The notes: a model not told the origin generated them from the letters alone. DNA of 64,000 nt from Gordonia pseudamarae (GCF_025273675.1 NZ_CP045809.1:1054001-1118000), one strand, 5' to 3'; shown: positions 17,409 through 26,442, numbered from the stretch's first letter. Numbers and translations: made by a program.

Positions 17409-18269
17409 CTATACGCGGTAGTCGTACCACTTGAGGTAGCCACCGGCGTCGACACGCATCTGCATGCCGGTGACGTATCGGGATTCATCGGAGGCGAGGA
17501 ACAACACCATGTTGCTGATGTCACCGGGCTCGACCCACGGCACGCGCATCGCCTGCTGGACGTAGAAGGCGGGGGTGGCGTCCTCACGGGTGGGTGCCTC
17601 CAGATCGGGCCGGAACGAGCGGTACATCGGCTCACTCTGCAACATGTCGGTGTTGCAGTTGGTGGGGTGAATGACATTGGCGCGGATGCCCTGCGGGGCG
17701 ATATGGGTGGCCAGCTCGTGGATGTAGTTGGACAGCGTGCGCTTGGAGAACACGTACGCGACACCGCCGAGATCCTTGCCGGGCTGATCGACCTTGCTGA
17801 TGTCCATCATCGCCGCGAGCGAGCCGGTCGCGATAATCGAGGCACCCTCGGACAGGTGCGGCAACGCCACCTGTACCGCGTTGATCGTGCCGATGAGATT
17901 GGTGTCGATCACATCGCACCACGCCTGCGTGGGCGGGTCGCCCTTCATACCGGCCACACCGGCCTGGGCCACCACCACATCGAGCTTGCCGAGTTCGTTG
18001 ATGCCGCGTTCGACGGCCGCACGCAGTCCTTCGGCGTCGCGGACATCGGCCACCGCCGTGATGACCCGGCGTCCCTCCTTCTCGATTAGTCGGGCGGTCT
18101 CTTCCAGGTCCTCCGGGGTGGCCATCGGATAGCCCATCGAGTCGATGTTCTTGCAGAGGTCGACGGCGATGATGTCGGCGCCTTCCTCGGCCAGCCGTAC
18201 CGCGTGGCTGCGGCCTTGGCCGCGTGCGGCGCCGGTGACAAAAGCTACCTTGCCTTCTACACGTCCCAT
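17409..18269 (-). CDS. mycofactocin-coupled SDR-family oxidoreductase
   Basis: 286 residues. The nucleotide motif TGAARGQGRSHAVRLAEEGA followed by DIIAVDLC is the hallmark of the SDR subfamily with tightly bound NAD(H) that is recycled by mycofactocin. Catalytic residues are in ATGSLAA and YVFSKRTL (Tyr-x3-Lys). It should oxidise an alcohol, plausibly the product of the adjacent P450, without free NAD exchange. The mycofactocin genes are not in the window. It lies 44 nt upstream of the ferredoxin gene in the same operon. Confidence 0.9.
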   Translation of the reverse strand: MGRVEGKVAFVTGAARGQGRSHAVRLAEEGADIIAVDLCKNIDSMGYPMATPEDLEETARLIEKEGRRVITAVADVRDAEGLRAAVERGINELGKLDVVVAQAGVAGMKGDPPTQAWCDVIDTNLIGTINAVQVALPHLSEGASIIATGSLAAMMDISKVDQPGKDLGGVAYVFSKRTLSNYIHELATHIAPQGIRANVIHPTNCNTDMLQSEPMYRSFRPDLEAPTREDATPAFYVQQAMRVPWVEPGDISNMVLFLASDESRYVTGMQMRVDAGGYLKWYDYRV

Positions 18270-18284
18270 GATGTGTTGCCTTTC

Positions 18285-18992
18285 TTAGGTGTTACGGCCG
18301 CCGTTGACGCCCAGGATCTGGCCGGTGACGTAGCCGGCGTCCTCGGAGATGAGGAAGGCGCACGCGGCGGCGATGTCCTGCGGGCGGCCAACCCGGCGTA
18401 CCGGGGTGCGCTTGATGTGGTCTTCGACGGTGCCGCCGAGGTTCTTCTGATTCTCGGCGTTGCGCAGCATCGGGGTGTCGATGAAGCCGGGTGGCACCGC
18501 GTTAACGGTGATTCCCTTGGGCCCCAACTCCAGTGCCAGTGCCTTGGTGAGTCCGTTGACCGCCGATTTGGCCGCCACGTAGTGCGCCATGAACGGCTGG
18601 CCGGAATGCGCGCTCGAGGAGGAGATGTTGACGATCCGGCCCCATCCGGCCTCGACCATGTCGGGCAGGACCGCCTGCACCGTGTGGTAGACGCCGTTGA
18701 GGTTGACGTCGATCACCTTGCGCCAGGAGTCGAAATCGATGTCGGAGAACTTGCTGAATCCGTCGAGCCCCGCCGCGTTCACCAGAATCGTGATGGGGCC
18801 CAACTGTTCCCGGATCGCCGAGAACGCCGCGGCGAGCCGCACGGGGTCGGTGACGTCGGCGGCCTTGGCCAGTGGGTCGTCGGGTGAGGGGGTCAGGTCG
18901 ATGGTGGCGACGTGGTAGCCCTCGCTGCGGAGGCGTTCGGCGACGGCGGCCCCGATGCCGGAGCCGCCGCCCGTCACAACGGCATTCTTCAT
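18285..18992 (-). CDS. SDR-family oxidoreductase
   Basis: 235 residues of classical short-chain dehydrogenase: cofactor motif TGGGSGIGAAVAERL, NAAG motif in LVNAAGLDG, catalytic Ser in ISSSSAHSG, and Tyr-x3-Lys in HYVAAKSAV. It ends in GQILGVNGGRNT. Likely a 3-hydroxyacyl or alicyclic alcohol dehydrogenase. Spaced 15 nt from the mycofactocin-type SDR downstream and 4 nt from the dioxygenase gene upstream, so it is part of the P450 operon. Confidence 0.9.
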   Translation of the reverse strand: MKNAVVTGGGSGIGAAVAERLRSEGYHVATIDLTPSPDDPLAKAADVTDPVRLAAAFSAIREQLGPITILVNAAGLDGFSKFSDIDFDSWRKVIDVNLNGVYHTVQAVLPDMVEAGWGRIVNISSSSAHSGQPFMAHYVAAKSAVNGLTKALALELGPKGITVNAVPPGFIDTPMLRNAENQKNLGGTVEDHIKRTPVRRVGRPQDIAAACAFLISEDAGYVTGQILGVNGGRNT

Positions 18993-18996
18993 CGCC

Positions 18997-19803
18997 TCAG
19001 CACCACGCCTCGTCGCCGGCGATCGTCGTGCGATGCATCAGACGTTCCGACGACGGGTCGTAAGGCAGTGCGCGGTGCAGCATTCCGGTGTTGTCCCAGA
19101 TGACCACGTCGCCCTGTTGCCACTCATGGGTGTAGGAGAAGCGCTCCTGGGTCGACCACGCGAGCAACTCATCGAGGATCTCGCGGCTTTCGGACTCGGG
19201 GATGCCGACGATGTGGTCGGCGGTGGCACCCAGTACCAGCGAGCGCCGTCCGTCCTTGCGGTTCCACACCAGTGAGGTCTCGTGGGTGGGCAGACTGCGC
19301 CAGGCGGCCAGTTGCTCGTCGGTGGGGTCCGGGTTGACCAGGCGCTGCGATGCCTCGAAACTGTGCAGTACACGCAGGCCCTCGTAGCGTTTGCGGTCGT
19401 GTTCGGGCAGGTTCTCGTAGGCGGCGTAGGTGCTGGCGAATTCTGTTCCGCCGCCTACCATCGCGGCGTGCTTGCAGGCGAGCATCGTCGCCTTGGCCGG
19501 GATGTCGTTGGTGGTGTCGTCGATATGCCAGTGGAATGTGCCCTTGAGGTACTCGGCCGACCGGGACTTGGACGGGTCGAGGGAGACGGTGAAGATCTCC
19601 TTGCCCGCCGGGGCCAGCACGGGGCCGAGCTTCTTGCTGAACGCGACCTGCGCCGCCTCGTCGAGTTGGAGTCCGCGGATCAGCAGGACGCCGCGCCACT
19701 TGAGCGCTTCGAGGCAGGCCGCGATGACCGCGTCGTCGTCGAGGCTGTCGACCCCATGTACTTGCACACCCATCGAGGGCGTGAGGGCTGTTGTGTCGAT
19801 CAC
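18997..19803 (-). CDS. TauD/TfdA-family Fe(II)/2-oxoglutarate dioxygenase
   Basis: 268 residues. The metal triad is visible as His-x-Asp in TFHWHIDDT (about residue 92) and the distal His in NTGMLHRALPYD. The 2-oxoglutarate-binding Arg is in RLMHRTTIAG. The enzyme hydroxylates or cleaves a substrate while decarboxylating 2-oxoglutarate. It is the first gene of the minus operon, with an operator-like palindrome 22 bp upstream. Substrate unknown; the family includes ether- and sulfonate-cleaving members. Confidence 0.9.
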   Translation of the reverse strand: MIDTTALTPSMGVQVHGVDSLDDDAVIAACLEALKWRGVLLIRGLQLDEAAQVAFSKKLGPVLAPAGKEIFTVSLDPSKSRSAEYLKGTFHWHIDDTTNDIPAKATMLACKHAAMVGGGTEFASTYAAYENLPEHDRKRYEGLRVLHSFEASQRLVNPDPTDEQLAAWRSLPTHETSLVWNRKDGRRSLVLGATADHIVGIPESESREILDELLAWSTQERFSYTHEWQQGDVVIWDNTGMLHRALPYDPSSERLMHRTTIAGDEAWC

Positions 19804-19824
19804 AAGAATCTCCCTTCCTATGAA

Positions 19825-19841
19825 TGAGAACCGTACTCTCG
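19825..19841. promoter_or_regulatory. operator-like palindrome, copy 2 (weaker)
   Basis: TGAGAACCGTACTCTCG, which matches the consensus TGAGAATCATATTCTCA at 13 of 17 positions by eye. It keeps the TGAGA and TCTC arms. It lies 22 bp upstream of the dioxygenase start and would control the P450 operon. Confidence 0.6.
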
Positions 19842-19970
19842 TTTGCTGCGAGTAGGCAACCGCTTTCAGCTGATCCGTCCGGTTTGATCTGTACGAAATG
19901 TCGGAATCGTTCGAACCGTTGAGGCGCTGTCGCCGTCTCCGGCGGGCTGATACAGTGCCAGATTACGGAT

Positions 19971-19984
19971 GTGGCATATGCCAC
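19971..19984. promoter_or_regulatory. perfect 14-bp palindrome GTGGCATATGCCAC
   Basis: Perfect inverted repeat in the divergent region between the dioxygenase (minus) and the aldehyde dehydrogenase (plus). It is 4 bp from the operator-like copy at 19988. It could be a second regulator's site; no match to a named motif is claimed. Confidence 0.5.
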
Positions 19985-19987
19985 AAG

Positions 19988-20004
19988 TGAGAATGATATT
20001 TCCG
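19988..20004. promoter_or_regulatory. operator-like palindrome, copy 3 (weaker)
   Basis: TGAGAATGATATTTCCG matches the consensus TGAGAATCATATTCTCA at 13 of 17 positions, with a well conserved left arm and a degenerate right arm. It ends 13 bp before the aldehyde dehydrogenase start, next to its ribosome-binding site. Confidence 0.6.
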
Positions 20005-20017
20005 AACGGAGTCAGGG

Positions 20018-21511
20018 ATGAGCCAAGAGACCATCGAACGCGACGCCGACAATCCGGCGGCCGCCGGTGTGCACAAGCGGATGCTGATCGGCGGGGAACT
20101 GGTCGGGGCCGACCGGAACTACGAATCGATCAACCCGGCCACCGGACAGGTGCTCGGCACCGCCCCCGACGGCGGGGTCTCCGAGGCCGGGCGGGCAGTG
20201 CTGGCCGCCCGCGAGGCCTTCGACAACAGCGGCTGGGCCACCGACGTCGAGCTGCGCAGGCGCTGCATCACCCAGCTCGCCGCAGTCCTGCGCGAGCACG
20301 CCGATGACCTGCGCGAGCTGACCATCGCCGAGGTCGGCGCCACCCGGAATCTGACCTACGGCAATCAGCTCGACGCGCCCATCGGGATCGTCGAGTACTA
20401 CGCCGGACTGCTCGACGGATACGCCTTCACCGAGGAACTGGCCAGCATCGAGGTACGCGGCCAGGAGAATCGTCGCTGGGTGGAAAAGGAAGCGGCCGGC
20501 GTGGTGTCGGCCATCATCGCCTACAACTACCCGAATCAGCTCGCCCTGGCCAAGCTCGCGCCGGCGTTGGCCGCCGGCTGCACCGTGGTGCTCAAGGCGG
20601 CCCCCGACACGCCGCTGATCACCCTCGCGCTCGGGGAACTCATCGCCGAGCACACCGATATCCCGGCGGGCGTGGTCAACATCATCTCCGGTCAGTCCGT
20701 CGAGGTGGGCAGGCTGCTCACCACCCACCCCGAGGTGGACGTGGTGACCTTCACCGGATCCACGCCGGTCGGCAAACAGATCATGGCCGCCGCCGCGGAT
20801 TCACTCAAGCGGGTGTTTCTCGAACTGGGTGGCAAGTCGGCATTGATCGTGCTCGACGACGCGGATCTGCAGCAGGCCGCCATGTTCGGGGCCTTCACCA
20901 TCTGCACCCACGCCGGTCAGGGCTGTGCGCTTACCACCCGGCTACTGGTGCCGCGAGCCCAGCACGACCAGATCGCCGAGATGGTGGCCGGAATGCTCGA
21001 CCATGTCGCCGTGGGCGATCCGGGTGATACGAAAACCTATATGGGACCACTCATCAGCGAGAAGCAGCGCGACAAGGTCGACGGGATGGTGCAGCGTGCC
21101 GTCGCCGACGGTGCGCGTCTCGTGCGCGGTGGCAGCAGGATCGACCCGGGCTTCTTCTACAGTGCGACACTGCTGGCCGATGTCGATCCGGACAGTGAGA
21201 TCGCGCAGGAGGAGGTGTTCGGTCCGGTACTCGTGCTGATCCCCTATGACGACGATGATGACGCGGTGCGCATCGCCAACAACTCCAGGTACGGATTGTC
21301 CGGGGGTGTCCTGTCGGCCGATGACGATCGGGCGCTGGCGATCGGAAGGCGCATCCGTACGGGAACTTTCAGCATCAACGGCGGAAACTACTTCACCCCG
21401 GACGTGCCATTTGGCGGCTACAAGCAATCCGGTATCGGCCGGGAGATGGGCGTGGCGGGGCTGGAGGAGTTCTTGGAGATCAAGGCGTACGCGGCCACGG
21501 TGAAAGGGTAG
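20018..21511 (+). CDS. NAD(P)-dependent aldehyde dehydrogenase
   Basis: 497 residues, usual length for the superfamily. Cofactor motif FTGSTPVGKQI, general-base Glu269 in LELGGKSALIV, catalytic Cys303 in HAGQGCALTTR, and EEVFGPVLVLIPY are intact. It would oxidise an aldehyde to an acid, probably made by the oxygenases and SDRs on the opposite side of the divergent promoter. It is followed 9 nt later by the CoA-transferase gene, so the acid can be activated directly. Confidence 0.95.
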   Translation: MSQETIERDADNPAAAGVHKRMLIGGELVGADRNYESINPATGQVLGTAPDGGVSEAGRAVLAAREAFDNSGWATDVELRRRCITQLAAVLREHADDLRELTIAEVGATRNLTYGNQLDAPIGIVEYYAGLLDGYAFTEELASIEVRGQENRRWVEKEAAGVVSAIIAYNYPNQLALAKLAPALAAGCTVVLKAAPDTPLITLALGELIAEHTDIPAGVVNIISGQSVEVGRLLTTHPEVDVVTFTGSTPVGKQIMAAAADSLKRVFLELGGKSALIVLDDADLQQAAMFGAFTICTHAGQGCALTTRLLVPRAQHDQIAEMVAGMLDHVAVGDPGDTKTYMGPLISEKQRDKVDGMVQRAVADGARLVRGGSRIDPGFFYSATLLADVDPDSEIAQEEVFGPVLVLIPYDDDDDAVRIANNSRYGLSGGVLSADDDRALAIGRRIRTGTFSINGGNYFTPDVPFGGYKQSGIGREMGVAGLEEFLEIKAYAATVKG

Positions 21512-21520
21512 GGATAGCCG

Positions 21521-22726
21521 ATGAAACCACTCGAAGGGTTCCGGGTTCTCGAAGTCGCCATGTACGGATTCGTGCCGTCGGCCGGTGCGGTGCTCGCCGA
21601 ATGGGGTGCCGAGGTCATCAAGGTGGAGCACGCGGTCAACGGTGACCCGCAGCGCGGGCTGCGCCAGACCGGCACGTTCGTCGTCGACGGTGACACCAAT
21701 CCCAATGTGGAACATGCGAATCGGGGAAAACGCAGTATCGGGGTGGACATGTCCAAACCCGAAGGCCGGGAGGTGCTGTACGCACTCACCAAGACCGCCG
21801 ACGTGTTCTTGACCAGTTTCCTGCCCGGTCCGCGCGGCAAGTTCGGGATCGATGTCGATGACATCAGGGCGATCAACCCCACCATCGTCTACGCCCGCGG
21901 CAGTGCGCTCGGTCCGCGTGGGGTCGAGTCCGATCGTGGCGGATACGACATGACCGCGTTCTGGTCGCGAGGCGGGATCGCGGCATCGATGACGCCGCCG
22001 GACTCACCCGGCATCGTCTCGCCGCCCGGACCGGCATTCGGTGACACCATCTCCGGCACCAACCTGGCCGGCGGGATCGCCGCCGCACTGGTGCGGCGCG
22101 AACGCACCGGCGAGGGGTCGGTCGTGGACGTGTCGCTGCTGGGCAGTGGGCTGTGGTCGATGGGACACCAGATCGGGCTGTCGCTGTACTGCGACAAGCC
22201 GCTCGTCGCACCCACACCGGGCGAACACGGGGCGGTGCGCAATCCGCTCTCGGGCCTGTACCGGACCGCCGATAACCGGTTCCTGTCGCTGGTGATGTTG
22301 CAGCCCGGCAAATTCTGGCGCGACGTGTGCGAGCACATCGAACGCCCCGACCTGATCGATGACCCGAGGTTCGCCGACAACGCCTCGATCATGGAGAACA
22401 CGGTCGCGGCGGTGGAGATCCTGCGCGAGGTGATCGGTTCCCGGACGCTGGCCGACTGGACCAAACGGTTCGCGACCCTGTCGGGGCCGTGGGCGCCGGT
22501 GCAGGACTCGCTGCAGGTCGGTGCCGACGACCAGGTGCGGGCCAATGACTACATCATCGAGGTCGGCGACATCGAATTGGTATCGAGCCCTGTGCAATTC
22601 GACGTGAGCAGGAATGAATCCGCCGCCGCGCCCGGGTTTGCCGAACATACCGACATGATTCTGGAAGAGCTCGGATTCGACTGGGACCGGATCGTCGAGT
22701 TCAAGGTCGCCGGCGCCGTGACCTAG
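21521..22726 (+). CDS. class III CoA transferase (CaiB/BaiF family)
   Basis: 401 residues. Hallmarks are LEGFRVLEVAMYGFVPS, LAEWGAEVIKVEH and the catalytic Asp143 in RGGYDMTAFWSRGG. It pairs with the aldehyde dehydrogenase 9 nt upstream and has a paralogue at 11521-12786 in the importer operon. Its end is followed by a strong terminator hairpin. Confidence 0.93.
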   Translation: MKPLEGFRVLEVAMYGFVPSAGAVLAEWGAEVIKVEHAVNGDPQRGLRQTGTFVVDGDTNPNVEHANRGKRSIGVDMSKPEGREVLYALTKTADVFLTSFLPGPRGKFGIDVDDIRAINPTIVYARGSALGPRGVESDRGGYDMTAFWSRGGIAASMTPPDSPGIVSPPGPAFGDTISGTNLAGGIAAALVRRERTGEGSVVDVSLLGSGLWSMGHQIGLSLYCDKPLVAPTPGEHGAVRNPLSGLYRTADNRFLSLVMLQPGKFWRDVCEHIERPDLIDDPRFADNASIMENTVAAVEILREVIGSRTLADWTKRFATLSGPWAPVQDSLQVGADDQVRANDYIIEVGDIELVSSPVQFDVSRNESAAAPGFAEHTDMILEELGFDWDRIVEFKVAGAVT

Positions 22727-22749
22727 CCGTTTCGGCCCGCGGTGACAAA

Positions 22750-22787
22750 ACTCTGTCCGGAACCACTGTTGTGGTTCCGGACAGAGT
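22750..22787. terminator. strong bidirectional terminator hairpin
   Basis: A 17-bp perfect stem: left arm 22750-22766, right arm 22771-22787, with a TGTT loop. It sits between two convergent genes (CoA transferase on plus, amidohydrolase on minus). A run of four A on the left gives a U-run for minus-strand transcripts, and TCTTGCTTG follows on the right. Confidence 0.9.
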
Positions 22788-22882
22788 GCGTCTTGCTTGT
22801 GGTCGCCGTCCCCCTCGGCGTGTTGCAGGCTCGCTCGCAAACCGCCCGACAGCAGAACCTCAGGGATCGAGAATTGCCGTTC

Positions 22883-24064
22883 TCAGAGGTTGAGGAGACG
22901 GGCGAGGTTGCCGCCCATGATCTTTGCCTGATCCTCTTCGGACAGGTGACCGAGCATGTCGGCGAAATGAGTGGGTTCGGCCAGGCCCTCGGGGTGCGGG
23001 TAGTCGGACCCGAAGAGCACGCGGTCGACGCCGATCAGGTCGATCAGGTCGGTGACGCCCTCCTCGTAGAACGGGCTCACCGAGATGCTGCGGCGGATCG
23101 CCTCGAGCGGATCGTTCATGCCGAAGCCCTCGGGGGCCTTCTTGTAGGTGTCGGCGAGCATCTCCATCAGTGGCTTGAGCCAGCTCGCGCCGCTCTCGAT
23201 GACGGCGATCTTGAGGTCGGGGTGCCGGAACAGCGCGCCATGGCACACCCACGAGGACACCGTGTCCTGCACGGGGCGCCACTCGTTGACCATCCGGAAG
23301 GCGTTGGTCTGGAACGGAAGCATCTCGCCATCCGAACCCTCCCACTCCGAATCGAATCGGGCGTATCCGCTGTCGGACGAATGCTGCGAGACGAGGATGT
23401 CGAGTTCGGTGACACGCTTCCAGAACGGGTCGAACTCGGGCAGCGCGAACGAACGGGGACCACGGAAACCGGGAACCGGGGCCGGGCGCACCAGGATGGA
23501 CTTCGCGCCGCGTTCCACGCACCACTCAAGCTCTTCGAGGGCCTTGTCCAGGATGGGCAGGCTGATCACCGGAACGGTGAAGATGCGGTCCTTGTAGTTG
23601 AATCCCCAAGTCTCGTACAGCCACTCGTTGAGCGCATGCACGACGGCGTGAATTGTCTCGGGATCGTCGCGCATCCGTTCCTCGACCAGGCTCGCCAGGG
23701 TGGGGAACATCAGCGAGCGGTCGACGCCGAGCTCGTCCATCAATTCCAGTCGGGCCTGCGGCTCGCGGAACGCGGGGATGGACTTCATCGACTCACCGAA
23801 GATCTCGCGCTTGGACTTGCCTTCGGGGTTGCCGTTCTTGAAGTAGTCCTCCATCGAACCGGGCCGGGCGACCACGTCGAAGGTGGGGTTGGGGATGTAG
23901 TCGCTGATCTGACCGCGGACGGCGATCTTGGTACGGCCGTTCACCTGAACGTACTGGATCGCACGCTTGTACCGATCGGGGAGGAACTTGGTCAGCGCCT
24001 CCGGGGTCTCGTACAGGTGATTGTCCGCGTCGAACAGCGGGTACGGCAGTTCCTTAACGGGCAT
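22883..24064 (-). CDS. amidohydrolase-2 family (ACMSD-like) metal-dependent hydrolase or decarboxylase
   Basis: 393 residues. The N-terminal metal motif is FDADNHLYETPEAL, a middle His is in VSQHSSDSGYARF, and the terminal Asp is in VLFGSDYPHPEGL. This is the amidohydrolase-2 (PF04909) pattern. Members hydrolyse or decarboxylate ring-derived acids. It lies 35 nt after the acyl-CoA synthetase stop on the same strand, but an operator palindrome in that gap suggests it also has its own promoter. Confidence 0.9.
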   Translation of the reverse strand: MPVKELPYPLFDADNHLYETPEALTKFLPDRYKRAIQYVQVNGRTKIAVRGQISDYIPNPTFDVVARPGSMEDYFKNGNPEGKSKREIFGESMKSIPAFREPQARLELMDELGVDRSLMFPTLASLVEERMRDDPETIHAVVHALNEWLYETWGFNYKDRIFTVPVISLPILDKALEELEWCVERGAKSILVRPAPVPGFRGPRSFALPEFDPFWKRVTELDILVSQHSSDSGYARFDSEWEGSDGEMLPFQTNAFRMVNEWRPVQDTVSSWVCHGALFRHPDLKIAVIESGASWLKPLMEMLADTYKKAPEGFGMNDPLEAIRRSISVSPFYEEGVTDLIDLIGVDRVLFGSDYPHPEGLAEPTHFADMLGHLSEEDQAKIMGGNLARLLNL

Positions 24065-24085
24065 GAAACTCTCCTTTGCAGTCTA

Positions 24086-24102
24086 TGAGAATCATATTCT
24101 CA
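24086..24102. promoter_or_regulatory. palindromic operator, copy 4 (TGAGAATCATATTCTCA)
   Basis: A near-perfect 17-bp palindrome, extendable to 21 bp by flanking TA on each side (24084-24104). It ends 22 bp before the amidohydrolase start and overlaps the stop codon of the acyl-CoA synthetase gene. It is the best copy of the shared motif and is taken as the consensus. Confidence 0.85.
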
Positions 24103-25638
24103 TAAATGAGATGTGGCAATGTCCTGCCGGACCTTGAACTTCTGAACCTTGCCGCTCGCGGTACGCGGCAACTCGTCGACGCGGCGCAACTCCTCCGGCC
24201 ACTTCTGCTTGGCCAGCCCTGCGGCCGCGAAGTGCTGCTGCACCTCGTGGATGCTCGGCAGATCGAAACCGGGGCGGAGGCGCAGTATCGCCGCCACATG
24301 CTCGCCCAGGCGTGCGTCGGGTGCGGCGACGGCGACGGCCTCGGCGACGGCCGGCATGCCGAGCAGGGTTTCCTCCACCTCCAGGGCGCTGATGTTCTCG
24401 CCGCCGCGGATGATGATGTCGGACTTGCGGTCGGTGATGGTGAGGTAGCCGTCCTCGTCGAGGATGCCGATGTCGCCGGTGTGATACCAGCCGTCGTCGT
24501 CGAAGGCGCGGGCGGTGGTCTCCGGATCGGTGTAGCCGACGCACAGATCAGGCCCGCGGCTGAGGATCTCGCCGTCCTCGCCGAACATGATCTCCACCCC
24601 GGCCAGTGGCCGGCCGTCGGTGTAGGCGCGCTTGGCGAGCGGCTCGCCGGGATGGCAGCCGGTGATGGACGGGTGCTCGGTGCTGCCGTACGAACGGAAC
24701 ACGGTGATCCCCAGATCGGTGAGCCTGCGGGTAATCGCGGCGGGCACCGACGACCCGCCCAGGCCCGCGTACTTCATGTGCGGCAGATGTTCGGGGGTGA
24801 AGTCGGGGTGATCGAGCAGGCTGGTGACGTAGTAGGTGGCGCCGCCGCCGACGGTCAGATCGTCATGCAGCATCAGTGCCAGCGCCTGGCCCGGATCCCA
24901 GGTGTCGGCCAGGTTGATCGCGGTGGCGTCCAAGACCGGGATCAAGAAGGCGTTGATCATGCCGATGAAGTGACCGACCGGTGCGGCGGTGAGCTGCAAC
25001 CCGCGATCGGCCGGATACATAGCGGCGAGCTGGCGGGTCTCGTGTCCGAGTGAATAGTGGCTGTGCAGTACGCCTTTGGGGTTGCTGGTGGTGCCCGAGG
25101 TGAAGGCGATGAGGGTGACCGAGGCGGGATCGACGTGGGCAACACCGGGCAACGGCTCGTCGTCGAGCAGGTCCTCGAAGGTGCGATCGATGATGCCGAC
25201 GATCGGGACGCCGGCCGCGATGTCGGGGTCGTAGACCAGATTGCCGAACGATTGCGGCGCGATGAACACCTTGGGTTCCACCTCGCCCAGGATGAACGAG
25301 ACCTCCTTCGGGCCGTAGAAGTGGACGATCGGGACCACCGTGGCGCCCAGGAAGGCCGCGGCCCAGAAGGTGGCCGCGGCCTCCATCCAGTTGGGCAACT
25401 GGAAGGCGACCACATCGCCGGGTCGTACGCCGCGTTTGGCCAGGCCCGAGGCGAGGCGGCGGGCCACGCTCTCCACGTCGGCGAATGTGCCCGACCAGGG
25501 GCGTAGGCGGGAATGGACGGTGAACTCGGTGTCCGGTGCGGCGCGCAGGCCCTGTTGCAGCAGGTCGCCGATGGACTCGGGGGTCCACCATCCGTTGGCC
25601 AGGTACTTTTCGGTGAGGTCGTCGGGAATGGGTCTCAC
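24100..25638 (-). CDS. acyl-CoA synthetase / AMP-dependent ligase (FadD-like)
   Basis: 512 residues from GTG 25638, preceded by GAGGAGAG; the frame is open to 25743 but that would swallow an operator. The AMP-binding P-loop is FTSGTTSNPKG, followed by YGSTEHPSITG, WYHTGDIG, DRKSDIIIRGGENIS and the catalytic Lys region PRTASGKVQKFKVR. It activates a carboxylic acid as an acyl-AMP and then thioesterifies it to CoA. It is flanked by the operator at 25679-25705 and by the amidohydrolase downstream. Confidence 0.93.
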   Translation of the reverse strand: MRPIPDDLTEKYLANGWWTPESIGDLLQQGLRAAPDTEFTVHSRLRPWSGTFADVESVARRLASGLAKRGVRPGDVVAFQLPNWMEAAATFWAAAFLGATVVPIVHFYGPKEVSFILGEVEPKVFIAPQSFGNLVYDPDIAAGVPIVGIIDRTFEDLLDDEPLPGVAHVDPASVTLIAFTSGTTSNPKGVLHSHYSLGHETRQLAAMYPADRGLQLTAAPVGHFIGMINAFLIPVLDATAINLADTWDPGQALALMLHDDLTVGGGATYYVTSLLDHPDFTPEHLPHMKYAGLGGSSVPAAITRRLTDLGITVFRSYGSTEHPSITGCHPGEPLAKRAYTDGRPLAGVEIMFGEDGEILSRGPDLCVGYTDPETTARAFDDDGWYHTGDIGILDEDGYLTITDRKSDIIIRGGENISALEVEETLLGMPAVAEAVAVAAPDARLGEHVAAILRLRPGFDLPSIHEVQQHFAAAGLAKQKWPEELRRVDELPRTASGKVQKFKVRQDIATSHL

Positions 25639-25678
25639 GTGAACTCTCCTCAGGGCTGCTGAGTGGGCAGTGACGGCG

Positions 25679-25705
25679 TTCTCATCTATGAGAATGCCAA
25701 TCTCA
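25679..25705. promoter_or_regulatory. double palindromic operator, copy 5
   Basis: Two overlapping inverted repeats: TTCTCATCTATGAGAA (25679-25694, perfect 7-2-7) and TGAGAATGCCAATCTCA (25689-25705), which share one arm. Three half-sites in a row could hold two repressor dimers. It lies 41 bp upstream of the acyl-CoA synthetase start and 46 bp after the TetR stop, so it controls the synthetase rather than the TetR gene. Confidence 0.75.
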
Positions 25706-25751
25706 CAGGCGGAGAGCAACCCATCTGGGAAATGTCGTGACACGGGGTGGA

Positions 25752-26351
25752 TCAGCGGGCGGGCTGCAGACTCCGCACGGTACGGGTGACGTAGTCATCG
25801 AGTATGCCCGCGCGCGCCGGACTATCGACGACCGTGACGAGCAGGGCATAGAGACCGAGCAGGAAGAAGATGGCGGAGTTCATCGCATCGACCTCGGGGT
25901 CGATGGTGCCCTCGTCGACGGCGCCCTCGAGCAGGGCGACCACCGACAACACCAGCGGATGGTCGAGACCTTCCTCGGAAATGGGTCGGGTGGTGGAGAA
26001 GTGCGATGCCAGGAAATCCCGGAACAACGGCCGCCCCAGGCGCATCTCGAGCTCGGCCAGCAGATCGACGGCCTTATGCAGGGCCGTACCCAGATCGGGT
26101 GCGGTGCCGACGAACTCGGTGAACCTGTCGGCCATGCGTCGCTCCTCGCGGGCCTCGAGCTCGATCAGCACATGTTCCTTGGTGGGGAAATGAAAGAAGA
26201 ATGTGGAATGTGCGACACCGGCCTCGGCGACGATCTTGGCGATATCGGCCTCGGCCATACCGGCGCGGCCGAACTCGACGGTCGATGCGGCGAGGAGCCG
26301 TTCGCGGGTCCGGCGGCGCCTGGCCTCTCGCGTCAGTCGTTCTTCGGCCAC
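25752..26351 (-). CDS. TetR-family regulator, candidate repressor of the palindrome regulon
   Basis: 199 residues. HTH: TRERLLAASTVEFGRAGMAE, then DIAKIVAEAGVAHSTFFFHF and PTKEHVLIELEA. The ligand-binding domain is hydrophobic (SAIFFLLGLYALLVTVVDS), which fits an acyl-CoA or lipid-like effector. It is encoded directly upstream of the double operator of the acyl-CoA synthetase, which makes it the best candidate for binding the shared 17-bp palindrome; this is inference. No copy of the motif is seen before its own start. Confidence 0.9.
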   Translation of the reverse strand: MAEERLTREARRRRTRERLLAASTVEFGRAGMAEADIAKIVAEAGVAHSTFFFHFPTKEHVLIELEAREERRMADRFTEFVGTAPDLGTALHKAVDLLAELEMRLGRPLFRDFLASHFSTTRPISEEGLDHPLVLSVVALLEGAVDEGTIDPEVDAMNSAIFFLLGLYALLVTVVDSPARAGILDDYVTRTVRSLQPAR

Positions 26352-26442
26352 ACTTCACCTCTGGTCACCCGGCAACTCGTTCCCGACCATAGAAACGTAG
26401 CCGCCTGCTCACGCGCAGGCGTTATGCGGGTATCGTCGTCCC

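Noticed and set aside
22742..24088. 448-codon plus-strand frame opposite the amidohydrolase-2
   Set aside because: It starts within the terminator hairpin and lacks any motif; the minus gene has metal motifs and an operator.
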